Assembly: GCF_032818155.1 (NCBI RefSeq)
Contig: NZ_CP102589.1
Location: forward strand, 2,528,001-2,592,000
Reading direction: 5' to 3'
Origin: Niallia taxi
GTDB taxonomy: Bacteria; Bacillota; Bacilli; Bacillales; Cytobacillaceae
DNA: 64,000 bases
A program made the position numbers and the translations under genes. A model generated the notes under the pieces. That model saw nothing but the letters and a program-made list of their open reading frames with translations. It was not told where the DNA came from and did no database searches. Every line of letters starts with the position of its first letter. Within the stretch, counting starts at the first letter, position 1. Positions 1 to 8,278 of the stretch are shown here, one piece after another.

Positions 1-1500
1 TTTGCGCTGAAGCAGCACTTCCTTCCCTGTTGGTGCAACCTTTAGAATTGGCATGGAGCCACTGCTGACAGCAATATAATTTTCCGATATAAGAAATTCA
101 ATGAAATCACTAACGTCTTTAGCAGACTGTTCCTTCATAATTCCATATGTTTTTACTTTATCTAAGGAAAAGTCGATTATCTTTTTGTTTTTGGAGCCTG
201 TCAACACTTGGGCGACCATTGTTTTTCCAAATCTTTCGCCCATACGCATCATACAGGAAAGTACTTTTTGGGCATCAACTGTCACATCAACAACATGTCT
301 TTCATCCTTACAGTTGCTGCATCTTCCGCATTTCTGCTCTGTTTGCTCCCCAAAATAGTGAAGAATATATTTTTGGAGGCAATCCTCTGTATGACAAAAA
401 TTAATCATTGCCTGCAGCTTAGCCAAATCCTGCTCCTGTTTAGCGGAATCATGTGTTGTCTGATCAATGAGAAACCGCTGAATACGGATATCCTGTGCAG
501 AATATAAAAGAATACATTCACTTGGAAGTCCATCCCTGCCGGCACGGCCAGCTTCCTGATAGTAGCCTTCCATATTTTTCGGGAGCTGATAATGAATGAC
601 GAACCGAATATTACTTTTATCAATCCCCATACCAAAGGCTGTTGTAGCTATCATCAATTGATAATCGTCATTAATAAATTTTTGTTGCTGTTCCTCTCTT
701 GCTTTGTCACTCATTCCACCATGATATTTAGCCACGAGAAAACCTTTATTCGTTAAACGGTCATAAAGCCTTTCGACATCCTGTCTTGTCGCAGCATAAA
801 TAATTCCCGATTCTTCTTTATTGTTTTTTAGAAATCCTTCAATATATCGATGTCTATCTTCCCCTTTGACGACAGAGAAGGATAAATTATCTCGTTCAAA
901 CCCAGTTATGACTGTATTTTCAACAGGTATTTCTAGTTGTGCACAAATGTCCTCTTTAACAACAGGGGTTGCTGTAGCAGTTAGTGCAGCCACAATCGGC
1001 CGTTTCTCAAGCCTTCTGATTAATTGCCCTAATCTTGAATAGCTTGGACGAAAATCATGTCCCCATTGGGAAATACAGTGGGCTTCATCAATTGCTATGA
1101 ATCGAATCTCGAGGTCATTCAGCAAATCAATGAAAAAGTCCCCATCTAATCTTTCTGGAGCAACATATAAAATTTTATATTTCCCCCTCTTCAAATCTTC
1201 CATTCTTTTGGAAGCTTCAAAGGAATCCAATGTACTGTTCAGAAAGGTTGCAGGAATACCTGCTTCTGTTAAAGAATCGACCTGATCCTTCATCAAGGAG
1301 ATAAGGGGTGAAACAACGAGCGTTACACCTGGGAATATCATCGCTGGTACTTGATAGCAGATTGATTTCCCTCCACCTGTCGGCATAATACAAGCTACGT
1401 TATCTCCTTGCAGAATTTGCCGTATTACTTCCTCTTGCCCTAGTCTAAAGGTATCATATCCAAAATACTCCTTTAATACCGATAATGCTTTTTCAAACAT
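1..1500 (-). CDS. recQ: ATP-dependent DNA helicase RecQ (3' end outside window)
   Basis: The reading frame is open from the ATG at 1500 to the left edge, giving 500 residues without a stop, so the C-terminus is missing. RecQ unwinds DNA 3' to 5' at stalled forks and recombination intermediates. Visible: Walker A MPTGGGKS (residues 39-46), DEAH box at 138-141 inside the RecQ-typical AHCISQWGHDFR stretch, the helicase C domain with QEAGRAGRDG, and a zinc-binding Cys cluster (CLQKYILHYFGE...CGRCSNC) followed by an RQC winged-helix region. Bacillus carries a long RecQ and a shorter RecS; more than 500 residues with a full RQC region favours RecQ. Low doubt about family, some about which paralogue. 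Confidence 0.93.
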   Translation of the reverse strand, partial: MFEKALSVLKEYFGYDTFRLGQEEVIRQILQGDNVACIMPTGGGKSICYQVPAMIFPGVTLVVSPLISLMKDQVDSLTEAGIPATFLNSTLDSFEASKRMEDLKRGKYKILYVAPERLDGDFFIDLLNDLEIRFIAIDEAHCISQWGHDFRPSYSRLGQLIRRLEKRPIVAALTATATPVVKEDICAQLEIPVENTVITGFERDNLSFSVVKGEDRHRYIEGFLKNNKEESGIIYAATRQDVERLYDRLTNKGFLVAKYHGGMSDKAREEQQQKFINDDYQLMIATTAFGMGIDKSNIRFVIHYQLPKNMEGYYQEAGRAGRDGLPSECILLYSAQDIRIQRFLIDQTTHDSAKQEQDLAKLQAMINFCHTEDCLQKYILHYFGEQTEQKCGRCSNCKDERHVVDVTVDAQKVLSCMMRMGERFGKTMVAQVLTGSKNKKIIDFSLDKVKTYGIMKEQSAKDVSDFIEFLISENYIAVSSGSMPILKVAPTGKEVLLQRK

Positions 1501-1614
1501 TTATATTAATCCTCCTATTAAAAGCAAAACTTCGTTACTTCCATTGTAACATTTTTTTTGTATGTAATAAGTCGACAAATTAATGTAAATCTTCAAACGA
1601 AAAAAACAGCTTCC

Positions 1615-1650
1615 AGAAGGAATTTTCTTTCATATAGAGAATATCCTTCT
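1615..1650 (+). other. Hairpin in leader of the P-loop kinase gene
   Basis: AGAAGGA at 1615-1621 pairs with TCCTTCT at 1644-1650, with further imperfect pairing inside (TTTTCT with AGAGAA). It lies 20 nt upstream of the RBS of the possible leader peptide. There is no T-run after it, so it is not a simple terminator. Possible attenuator or mRNA stability element; inference only. Confidence 0.35.
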
Positions 1651-1672
1651 ATTAAGTTATTGAGGTGAATGC

Positions 1673-1741
1673 GTGAGTGATCATTTTGGAAGTTGCCTCA
1701 AATGCTACCCTTTGATTGAAATATTAATAGAAAAGGGCTGA
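1673..1741 (+). CDS. Possible 22-residue leader peptide
   Basis: A GTG-started frame (M-S-D-H-F-G-S-C-L-K-C-Y-P...) follows a good GAGGTG ribosome binding site at 1662-1667 and stops only 4 nt before the ATG of the P-loop kinase gene. The peptide holds a CxxC pair. The tight spacing suggests translational coupling or a regulatory leader. No homologue is recognised; it may simply be chance, but the RBS is better than that of the downstream gene. Confidence 0.4.
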   Translation: MSDHFGSCLKCYPLIEILIEKG

Positions 1742-1745
1742 AGAT

Positions 1746-2585
1746 ATGAATACAAAACTGATTATTGTAGAAGGGTTGCCTGGCAGTGGTAAATCAACTA
1801 CTGCATCAACTATTTATGAAATTTTGCAAAACTATCCTATAAAAAGTGAATTGTTTCTTGAGGGAAACCTCGACCACCCTGCTGATTATGATGGAGTTGC
1901 TTGCTTCTCACATTCAGAATGGGGCTTACTTGAAAATAATTTCGTTAACAAAAAAATCCTTCATTCCAATGTAGAGTATAACAGCGGTTTATTCCTTTTT
2001 CCTTACAGGAAGTTAATGAATCAAGACAATGACTTATATACAAACATGGACTTTTCCTTCATCTTCAAACATGACATATACGAACTGCCTTTTGAACAGT
2101 ATGCAGCATTAGCTGTTAAGAAATGGGCTGATTTTGCAGAAACAGCATGGCAGAATGATAAAATTTATATTTTTGAATGCTCATTTTTGCAAAATCCGTT
2201 AACAATCGGGATGGTCAAATGGGCTGAAGTACAGGATAGATTGATAAAACATATTGCTCTTTTGGAGGAAATTATTTATAAATTAAACCCAGTGTTACTT
2301 TATGTAAGCCAGGAGGATGTGAAAAGCTCTTTTCTAAAAGCATATAATGAAAGACCTGTAGACTGGTCAACAGGATTTATTGATTATTACACAAAGCAAG
2401 GCTTTGGAAAAAAGCATCAGTTGCATGGGATTGATGGAACAATACAGGTTCTTCAGGCTAGAAAAAAACTAGAGTTAGAAATTTATGAAAGCCTTTCTAT
2501 CCAAAAGCTTATTTTAAATAACTCATCTTATAACCTACAAAGTAGCGATATTGTCAAAATGCTAACTTCTATTCACATTATATAA
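1746..2585 (+). CDS. P-loop NTPase, small-molecule kinase-like
   Basis: 279 residues. Residues 9-19 read EGLPGSGKSTT, a Walker A P-loop placed directly after the first beta strand (LIIV), as in thymidylate, shikimate and antibiotic kinases. The rest is rich in aromatic residues (FECSFLQNPLT around 140) and has a predicted lid-like helical region near 195-215, but I recognise no substrate-specific motif. The start is the ATG after AGGGCTGAAG. It is monocistronic, divergent from recQ, and preceded by a hairpin and a possible leader peptide. Function could be phosphorylation of a nucleoside, sugar or antibiotic; the sequence does not decide. Confidence 0.7.
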   Translation: MNTKLIIVEGLPGSGKSTTASTIYEILQNYPIKSELFLEGNLDHPADYDGVACFSHSEWGLLENNFVNKKILHSNVEYNSGLFLFPYRKLMNQDNDLYTNMDFSFIFKHDIYELPFEQYAALAVKKWADFAETAWQNDKIYIFECSFLQNPLTIGMVKWAEVQDRLIKHIALLEEIIYKLNPVLLYVSQEDVKSSFLKAYNERPVDWSTGFIDYYTKQGFGKKHQLHGIDGTIQVLQARKKLELEIYESLSIQKLILNNSSYNLQSSDIVKMLTSIHII

Positions 2586-2643
2586 TGAAATAACTATGTT
2601 AACACAGATATTATTTGCATAGGACTTTTGCATGCAAATGAAA

Positions 2644-2668
2644 AGGCATAAGCGAAATGCTTATGCCT
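2644..2668 (-). terminator. Rho-independent terminator after the 52-aa YjcZ-type gene
   Basis: A perfect 10-bp stem (AGGCATAAGC with GCTTATGCCT) and 5-nt loop, followed on the minus strand by TTTTCATTT. It starts 15 nt after the stop codon at 2684. Confidence 0.8.
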
Positions 2669-2683
2669 CCGTGTATTTAAATA

Positions 2684-2842
2684 TTACAGCCAAGCTGCTC
2701 CAACAATAATTAATAGAATGAATAGTACAACGATTAATACAAATCCGCCACTACCATATCCACCGCTAACAGGTGCTGCGTAGCTGTATCCTCCGCAACC
2801 GCAAGAACTTCCATAACCGTATCCACCAAATCCGTATGCCAT
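2684..2842 (-). CDS. YjcZ family small spore-associated protein (52 aa)
   Basis: The protein starts MAYGFGGYGYGSSCGCGG, a Gly/Tyr/Cys-rich head, and ends in a hydrophobic helix (FVLIVVLFILLIIVGAAWL). This head-plus-tail pattern is typical of the YjcZ family of very short sporulation or spore-coat-associated proteins in Bacillus. An AGGAGTG-type RBS precedes the ATG at 2842. It is followed by a terminator and sits 32 nt from a second gene of the same family, so the two may share a mother-cell promoter. Exact role is not known for the family. Confidence 0.85.
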   Translation of the reverse strand: MAYGFGGYGYGSSCGCGGYSYAAPVSGGYGSGGFVLIVVLFILLIIVGAAWL

Positions 2843-2873
2843 TTATAAAACACTCCTTCTTTTTTTATATTAA

Positions 2874-2981
2874 TTAATAACCAAAACCAACATAACTAGA
2901 TCCTACAATGATTAATAAAATGAATAGCACTACAAGGAGAGCAAAGCCTCCACCAAATCCTGCTGTATGTTCACCACTCAT
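2874..2981 (-). CDS. YjcZ family small protein (35 aa)
   Basis: The protein begins MSGEHTAGFGGGFALL and continues into VVLFILLIIVG, almost identical to the tail of the neighbouring 52-residue YjcZ-type protein but with a shorter head. RBS GGGAGGTGG lies 6 nt before the ATG at 2981. The two genes look like a tandem duplication followed by divergence of the N-terminal part. Likely membrane- or spore-layer-associated; role unknown. Confidence 0.85.
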   Translation of the reverse strand: MSGEHTAGFGGGFALLVVLFILLIIVGSSYVGFGY

Positions 2982-3144
2982 TTAATCCACCTCCCTCATG
3001 CACATAAGCATATTATGTAGATACAGGTTGTCTTGAATGGGCGAATTTCAATTTTTTATTTTTTTAGCGAAAATCATTTGTTGCGTAATATGTAGAAGCG
3101 CAACAGGCAACTTCTTTACAAGAAAGAAATCGCCTGTTTTTGAC

Positions 3145-3408
3145 TTAAAAGAACGGAATAAATGCAAGTGCTGCAATTAATCCAAAAGAAAATCCAACAG
3201 CAGCTGCACCCCAGCCCCAGCCTGGACCATAGCCTCTGTAATAACCTAAACCGAACCCGCCATACCCTCTTCTGCCACCCAAAGGTCTAATAAAAACCTT
3301 ATTTGAAGTAACACGATCAATGATTCCAGTATGCACAGTGCCATTATGTGTACGAATGCGAACACATTTCCCAATACCTTTTGAACACTGGTTATAATAA
3401 TTGTTCAT
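3145..3408 (-). CDS. LSm-like small membrane protein (87 aa)
   Basis: The ATG at 3408 is chosen because GGAGGTGG lies 8 nt upstream; a longer frame begins with a GTG that overlaps this RBS. Residues about 10-42 (KCVRIRTHNGTVHTGIIDRV) have the look of an Sm/LSm-like beta barrel, followed by a Gly/Tyr/Arg-rich linker (GGRRGYGGFGLGYYRGYGPG) and a C-terminal hydrophobic segment ending in FIPFF. Such proteins occur in Bacillus beside YjcZ-type genes, which fits this neighbourhood. Function unknown; the LSm resemblance is from pattern only. Confidence 0.75.
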   Translation of the reverse strand: MNNYYNQCSKGIGKCVRIRTHNGTVHTGIIDRVTSNKVFIRPLGGRRGYGGFGLGYYRGYGPGWGWGAAAVGFSFGLIAALAFIPFF

Positions 3409-3521
3409 TGTGCTTTCCACCTCCACTTATTTCCTTATATCTTATGTCCAAGCTAACAAAAAGTATGGACAGCCTCCCTATGATAGGAGCGGAAAATTAA
3501 AATTCCCTTTTTAAAAGCGCA

Positions 3522-3569
3522 AAAAACCGCCACTTCTTAAGATTTATTTCTTAAGAAGTGGCGGTTTTT
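3522..3569. terminator. Bidirectional terminator with 20-bp perfect stem
   Basis: A-rich 5' arm at 3522-3541 and its exact complement at 3550-3569, loop ATTTATTT. The arms begin with five A and end with five T, so it can work on both strands. It directly follows the stop codon of the MFS permease gene (minus strand). Confidence 0.88.
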
Positions 3570-3577
3570 CCACGTTT

Positions 3578-4762
3578 TTATGATGGGGTTTCGTTTAACT
3601 TACTATTTATAAGTGCCTCTTGCTTTTCCAAACGAAGCAAGAAAACATTTAATCCAAGTCCGATAACTGTCAACAAACTAAAAAACAAATACACATAAAA
3701 AATACTGTAATGATCGAAAATTATGCCCCCAATAAAAGTATTAAACCAATTGCCAAGTCCATTTCCAATAGCAGAATAGAAGGTTATGGACGTTGCAATC
3801 ATATGTGCAGGAGCGATTTTTCTTATGTACTGTAGACCAGCAGGTATAAACAAACCAACGCCAAAACCTTGCAGAAAAGCTGTTGCATAAATGAGCGTTA
3901 AATTTGGCTCCGTAAAATAAAAAATCCATCTGACTAGCGAAATAATGCCAGAAAATAATGTGATTTCTAGCAAACCAAATTTTCTGATCCAGGCACCTGC
4001 AATTTTCATGAATGGCACCTCTGACAATACAGCAATTAAAAACGCTACGCCAATCCCTGTATAGGTGCCACCGCTGCCTTCCACAAATAGACCAAAGAAA
4101 GTATTATTCGCTAAATTAGGACTAAAAATCATGAAGGTAATAATCAAAAACAGCATGTATTTTTTATGTATTAAAAGCTTACTTGCCCCTTTTAATGGAT
4201 TTCCGTTAGCAGCAGCCTTCTCCTTCGGTATCATCGCAGTTGCAAAGGAACAAATCAGCAATGCGGCGAAAAAGGAAAGGAAGATGATGCTTGGTGCTAT
4301 TTCAGACAATCTTCCCATTATAAAAACAGCAATCCCAAACCCTAGCGCTCCGTACATTCTGACATTACCATAATCTAAGTTGTGTTCACTTGTATATTTA
4401 ATTGTAATACTGTCAGATATCGGAACAATCGCGCTTTGAAAAACAGCAATCATTGTTGCAATCACAAAAATCCAGACAAACTGGTCGATAAACAAATACC
4501 CTAAACCGCATAATCCGGCAAAAAATGCACATAATTTAAGAATGGCTGTTGGTGAATTTGTTTTATCAGAAAGTATACCCCAAAAGGGTTGAAAGAATAT
4601 TGTCACTACCGGTCCTATCGACATAATAATTCCAATTTCGAAGCCAGATAAACCGATTGATTTGTTTAAATAAACACTTAGCAGCGGTGCGATGCTGCCA
4701 CTGCCAAAAAAGGCAAAAAAATAAAAGCATTGCAGAATATAAAGTTGTTTTTGTGTTTTCAT
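3578..4762 (-). CDS. MFS transporter, nucleoside/sugar permease-like
   Basis: 394 residues with about 12 hydrophobic segments and no long loops apart from the central one near 195-205. The N-terminal half shows the MFS motif A region as FWGILSDKTNSP (about 59-70) and the architecture of the LacY-like 'MFS_1_like' group, to which B. subtilis YwbF belongs. Substrate is probably a sugar or nucleoside, but this is family inference. Start ATG 4762 follows AAAGGAG at suitable spacing. It is a single gene, divergent from the ZIP transporter gene with about 95 nt between the starts. Confidence 0.82.
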   Translation of the reverse strand: MKTQKQLYILQCFYFFAFFGSGSIAPLLSVYLNKSIGLSGFEIGIIMSIGPVVTIFFQPFWGILSDKTNSPTAILKLCAFFAGLCGLGYLFIDQFVWIFVIATMIAVFQSAIVPISDSITIKYTSEHNLDYGNVRMYGALGFGIAVFIMGRLSEIAPSIIFLSFFAALLICSFATAMIPKEKAAANGNPLKGASKLLIHKKYMLFLIITFMIFSPNLANNTFFGLFVEGSGGTYTGIGVAFLIAVLSEVPFMKIAGAWIRKFGLLEITLFSGIISLVRWIFYFTEPNLTLIYATAFLQGFGVGLFIPAGLQYIRKIAPAHMIATSITFYSAIGNGLGNWFNTFIGGIIFDHYSIFYVYLFFSLLTVIGLGLNVFLLRLEKQEALINSKLNETPS

Positions 4763-4857
4763 TTAAATATTGTCTCCTTTGCTTTTTCCATTATATATCA
4801 GTTGCTGAAATCATCAAAATAAATTTACAGAAAAAAACCAATAAGGAGCTTATATCT

Positions 4858-5589
4858 ATGTTAGAAGCTGCAATTTGGGGTGCTGTTGCAAGTTTGTCTT
4901 TAATGTTCGGGAGTATCATCGGCCTTATATATAATATACCTGCTAAAGTAAACGCCTATCTTATGGCACTCGGAACAGGAGTGTTAATAGGAGCTTCATC
5001 ATTTGACCTGCTAATGGAGTCAATGGAAAAGAGTGGGATAAAAAGGACGGCTATTGCTTTTCTTGGCGGAGCATTACTGTTCACCGTAATTGAACTAATA
5101 CTTTACAAAAAAGGCGGCACAGACAGAAAAAGATCGAGCGGTAATACTGCTGCACATTCTGGTATCGCTATTTTCATTGGTACATTGATGGATGCTATTC
5201 CAGAATCATTGATTATTGGGTTAAGCTTAATCGCAAGCAATCATGTGGACATACTATTTATCGTCGCAATCTTTATAAGCAACTTTCCTGAGGCGCTTTC
5301 CTCCACTGTCGGCTTAAAAAAGGACGGCTATCAAAAAAGAAGAATATTTCTGCTTTGGTCAAGCGTTGTCCTAATTTCCGCACTAAGCAGTTTAATCGGC
5401 TACTCCTTTTTAGCACATGCATCAGAGATAGTTATCGCAAGTATAGAAGCATTTGGGGCAGGAGGATTAATTGCAATGGTATGCTCCACTATGCTTCCTG
5501 AAGCATATCAAAAGGGCGGTCCAGTTGTAGGCTTCATTAGTTGTGCTGGTCTAATGATAGCACTTGCACTTACTTCCTTTTCCGGTTGA
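4858..5589 (+). CDS. ZIP family divalent metal transporter
   Basis: 243 residues from the ATG at 4858, which has AAGGAG 9 nt upstream; the frame is open further upstream but that part would overlap the divergent MFS gene and lacks an RBS. Seven to eight hydrophobic helices; the conserved ZIP metal-binding helices are visible as GTLMDAIPESLIIGLSL (about 108-124) and FISNFPEALSSTVGL (about 140-154), where E, D and N/P replace the His of the eukaryotic HxxxE motif. A hydrophilic cytoplasmic loop sits near 88-102. Likely zinc or manganese transport through the cytoplasmic membrane. Confidence 0.85.
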   Translation: MLEAAIWGAVASLSLMFGSIIGLIYNIPAKVNAYLMALGTGVLIGASSFDLLMESMEKSGIKRTAIAFLGGALLFTVIELILYKKGGTDRKRSSGNTAAHSGIAIFIGTLMDAIPESLIIGLSLIASNHVDILFIVAIFISNFPEALSSTVGLKKDGYQKRRIFLLWSSVVLISALSSLIGYSFLAHASEIVIASIEAFGAGGLIAMVCSTMLPEAYQKGGPVVGFISCAGLMIALALTSFSG

Positions 5590-5683
5590 GCTAAAGCTTA
5601 GATGTAAATAGTAATTCGATTATCTTGGAATGAAAAACATGCAAGCTATGCAGTAGCAAATACATATTTTAATTAGTTAATTA

Positions 5684-5764
5684 AAAAAACATGTTTCACA
5701 TTAGTATCGCTTATTACTATCTTTAGGATAGCAATAGCGAAATCTATAATGGAACATGTTTTCT
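5684..5764 (-). terminator. Long imperfect inverted repeat / terminator
   Basis: AAAACATGTT at 5686-5695 pairs with AACATGTTTT at 5753-5762; inside, a second paired block is visible (TCGCTTATTACTATC against GATAGCAATAGCGA). On the minus strand it is followed by a T-run and starts 10 nt after the stop codon of the 45-residue gene at 5774, so it probably terminates that transcript. The stretch 5590-5683 holds nothing else I recognise. Confidence 0.6.
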
Positions 5765-5773
5765 TATTGGTTA

Positions 5774-5911
5774 TTAATGTGTTGTTGAGGATGTTAATTT
5801 TGTCGATTGTCGGATTGGAACGATTAAATGTGATCTAGGTTTAGTGAAGCTTATTTTAATGCCTGATTTTTTCATTTTATTTACTAAATCAACAAGCTGT
5901 TTTCTAGCCAT
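5774..5911 (-). CDS. Small basic hypothetical protein (45 aa)
   Basis: Begins MARKQLVDLVNKMKKSGI and is basic throughout. An AAAGGAG RBS sits 10 nt before the ATG at 5911 and a large terminator hairpin follows the stop. Residues 5-17 could form an amphipathic helix. I do not recognise the family. The 5912-6244 stretch between this gene and the ABC-F gene contains no further gene; a TATAAT hexamer near 6203 is a candidate -10 box for the ABC-F gene. Confidence 0.6.
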   Translation of the reverse strand: MARKQLVDLVNKMKKSGIKISFTKPRSHLIVPIRQSTKLTSSTTH

Positions 5912-6244
5912 TTATATCTACTCCTTTATGTCCTGTTATATGTATTGTACTGAAAATATATGAAAAAAATATGAACGTTTAATAAAATTTTATAGATATT
6001 TACGTATTCCCGATTACAAGCCCGCAAAACTCCTTTTAATCATTTTAACGCTTACAAATCATATTCTATTATAATAGAACAATTCCCTTTATTTTTATAA
6101 AAAAACTCCAATAAAAAACTCTACAAAAAAAGACACTGAGTTGAACATAAATGAATTGGATAAGAATTTCAATAAAAATTAGCTTCTTACATGTCAATAA
6201 TGGTATAATTTTATGGATATTGTATTTTGGAGGAAAAAATATAA

Positions 6245-7864
6245 ATGATAACAGTTAGCAATGTTGGTCTTCGATATGGCGATCGTAAATTATTTGAAGA
6301 TGTTAATATTAAATTCACACCAGGAAACTGCTATGGTTTGATTGGGGCAAATGGTGCCGGCAAATCAACTTTCCTAAAAATCCTTTCCGGTGAGCTTGAA
6401 GCTCAATCTGGAAACGTGTCACTTGGTCCAGGCGAACGACTTGCAATCTTGAAACAGAACCATTTTGAATACGAAGAGCATGAAGTGCTTCAAGTAGTTA
6501 TTATGGGTCATACAAGACTGTATGAAGTAATGAAAGAAAAAGATGCCATTTACATGAAAGAAAATTTCTCTGATGAAGATGGTATGAAGGCTGCTGAGCT
6601 TGAAGGTGAGTTTGCAGAATTGAATGGTTGGGAAGCTGAATCTGAAGCTGCAATCCTTTTAAAAGGCTTAGGAATTAATGAGGATCTGCACTCTAAAAAG
6701 ATGGCAGACATCAGCGGTTCTGAAAAAGTTAAGGTACTTCTTGCACAAGCACTATTTGGTCAACCAGATGTTCTATTACTCGATGAGCCTACCAACCACC
6801 TTGACATTGGGGCAATTCAATGGCTTGAGGAGTTCTTGATTAACTTTGAAAACACTGTAATTGTTGTTTCCCATGACAGACATTTCTTGAACAAGGTATG
6901 TACACATATTGCTGATTTAGATTACAGCAAAATTCAAATCTATGTTGGTAACTATGATTTCTGGTATGAATCAAGCCAATTAGCATCAAGAATGGCAAAT
7001 GATGCAAACAAGAAAAAAGAAGAAAAAATTAAAGAGCTGCAAAACTTCATTGCCCGCTTTAGTGCAAATGCGTCAAAATCTAAGCAAGCAACATCAAGAA
7101 AAAAATTGCTTGATAAAATTTCTTTGGACGATATTAAACCATCATCCAGAAAGTATCCATATGTAGCATTTACGCCTGAAAGAGAAATCGGTAACGATTT
7201 ATTGCGTGTCGAAAATCTTACAAAAACGATTGATGGCGTGAAGGTTCTTGATAATATCAGCTTTATCATGAACAAGGATGATAAAATTGCTTTAGTTGGA
7301 AAAAATGAGTTAGCTAAAACAACGCTTTTCCGTATTCTTATGGGAGAAATCGAGCCAGACAGCGGATCATTTAAATGGGGTATTACTACTTCACAAAGTT
7401 ATTTCCCTGCTGAAAACTCGGAGTATTTCTCACGCAATGAGCAAACGCTTGTTGATTGGCTTCGTCAATATTCACCAAATGACCAAACAGAAAGCTTCTT
7501 ACGAGGCTTCCTAGGCAGAATGCTGTTCTCAGGAGAAGAGGTCTTGAAAAAACCTGAAGTTCTTTCCGGTGGAGAAAAAGTGCGCTGCATGCTATCTAAA
7601 ATGATGCTTAGCGGCTCAAATGTTCTACTCATGGACGAACCGACAAACCACTTGGATCTTGAATCCATCACAGCACTTAACAATGGCCTAATTAACTTTA
7701 AAGGCTCCCTGCTGTTCGCATCACATGACCATCAGTTTGTATCAACTATCGCAAACCGCATTTTCGAAATTACACCAAGCGGTTTAGTTGACAAACAAGT
7801 AACATATGACGAGTACTTGGAAGATACAAAGCTGCAAAAGCAAGTAGCTGAAATGTATAAGTAA
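6245..7864 (+). CDS. ABC-F family ATPase (YkpA/YbiT type)
   Basis: 539 residues with two ABC cassettes joined by a charged linker (about 245-305) and no membrane segments: the ABC-F plan for ribosome-associated ATPases. Cassette 1: GANGAGKS (34-41), signature written as ISGSEKVK rather than LSGGQ, Walker B LLLDEPTNHLD. Cassette 2: the Walker A is degenerate (VGKNELAKTT, lacking the canonical GxxxxGKS glycines), while LSGGEKVR and LMDEPTNHLD are intact. Length and these features match B. subtilis YkpA. Likely a translation factor; an antibiotic-protection role is less likely. RBS GGAGG precedes the ATG; a strong terminator follows. Confidence 0.9.
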   Translation: MITVSNVGLRYGDRKLFEDVNIKFTPGNCYGLIGANGAGKSTFLKILSGELEAQSGNVSLGPGERLAILKQNHFEYEEHEVLQVVIMGHTRLYEVMKEKDAIYMKENFSDEDGMKAAELEGEFAELNGWEAESEAAILLKGLGINEDLHSKKMADISGSEKVKVLLAQALFGQPDVLLLDEPTNHLDIGAIQWLEEFLINFENTVIVVSHDRHFLNKVCTHIADLDYSKIQIYVGNYDFWYESSQLASRMANDANKKKEEKIKELQNFIARFSANASKSKQATSRKKLLDKISLDDIKPSSRKYPYVAFTPEREIGNDLLRVENLTKTIDGVKVLDNISFIMNKDDKIALVGKNELAKTTLFRILMGEIEPDSGSFKWGITTSQSYFPAENSEYFSRNEQTLVDWLRQYSPNDQTESFLRGFLGRMLFSGEEVLKKPEVLSGGEKVRCMLSKMMLSGSNVLLMDEPTNHLDLESITALNNGLINFKGSLLFASHDHQFVSTIANRIFEITPSGLVDKQVTYDEYLEDTKLQKQVAEMYK

Positions 7865-7872
7865 TTGATAAT

Positions 7873-7906
7873 AAAAATGGTTCCTGCTTTGGCAGGAACC
7901 ATTTTT
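7873..7906 (+). terminator. Terminator after ABC-F gene
   Basis: 15-bp stem (AAAAATGGTTCCTGC with GCAGGAACCATTTTT), loop TTTG, starting 8 nt after the stop codon. Confidence 0.92.
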
Positions 7907-8019
7907 ATTTATCCACGTTCAATTTTTATCATGTATCCTTTAGATTAAAAAACTGTGGTATTATTTTCTTATTTCCACTTCAAATCTTGTTAACATGATC
8001 TTAAAGGAGTTTTAAATAA

Positions 8020-8262
8020 ATGAAAGAAAAAAACAAACAAAAACTAGGATCTTTTGTTGCTCTATTGATTGTTTTTAGCTTATGGCAAGTTCGTGACTCA
8101 ATTGTTAGTATTTCACCTATTTTCGAAAATACTATAATTTATCTTTTTTCCATTCTATTCTTTGGTATCTTCATAGGCTTATTTGTAAGCAGCCTAATTC
8201 CTAGTAAGAAAAAACAACCTACTAGGAAAAATACACCAAGTAAAGAAAAAACAAATAGCTGA
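8020..8262 (+). CDS. Small membrane protein with Lys-rich tail (80 aa)
   Basis: Two hydrophobic helices (about residues 11-28 and 38-62) connected by a short loop, with a positively charged head (MKEKNKQK) and a Lys/Ser/Thr-rich tail (KKKQPTRKNTPSKEK). By the positive-inside rule both ends should be cytoplasmic. RBS AAAGGAG lies 9 nt before the ATG. No family recognised. The 3' end runs directly into repeat element copy 1, whose first hairpin probably terminates its transcript. Confidence 0.65.
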   Translation: MKEKNKQKLGSFVALLIVFSLWQVRDSIVSISPIFENTIIYLFSILFFGIFIGLFVSSLIPSKKKQPTRKNTPSKEKTNS

Positions 8263-8278
8263 CATCTATTCAAAAAAA

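Noticed and set aside
4657..4857. Upstream extension of the ZIP transporter reading frame
   Set aside because: It would overlap the divergent MFS gene start and lacks an RBS; the ATG at 4858 has a good one.
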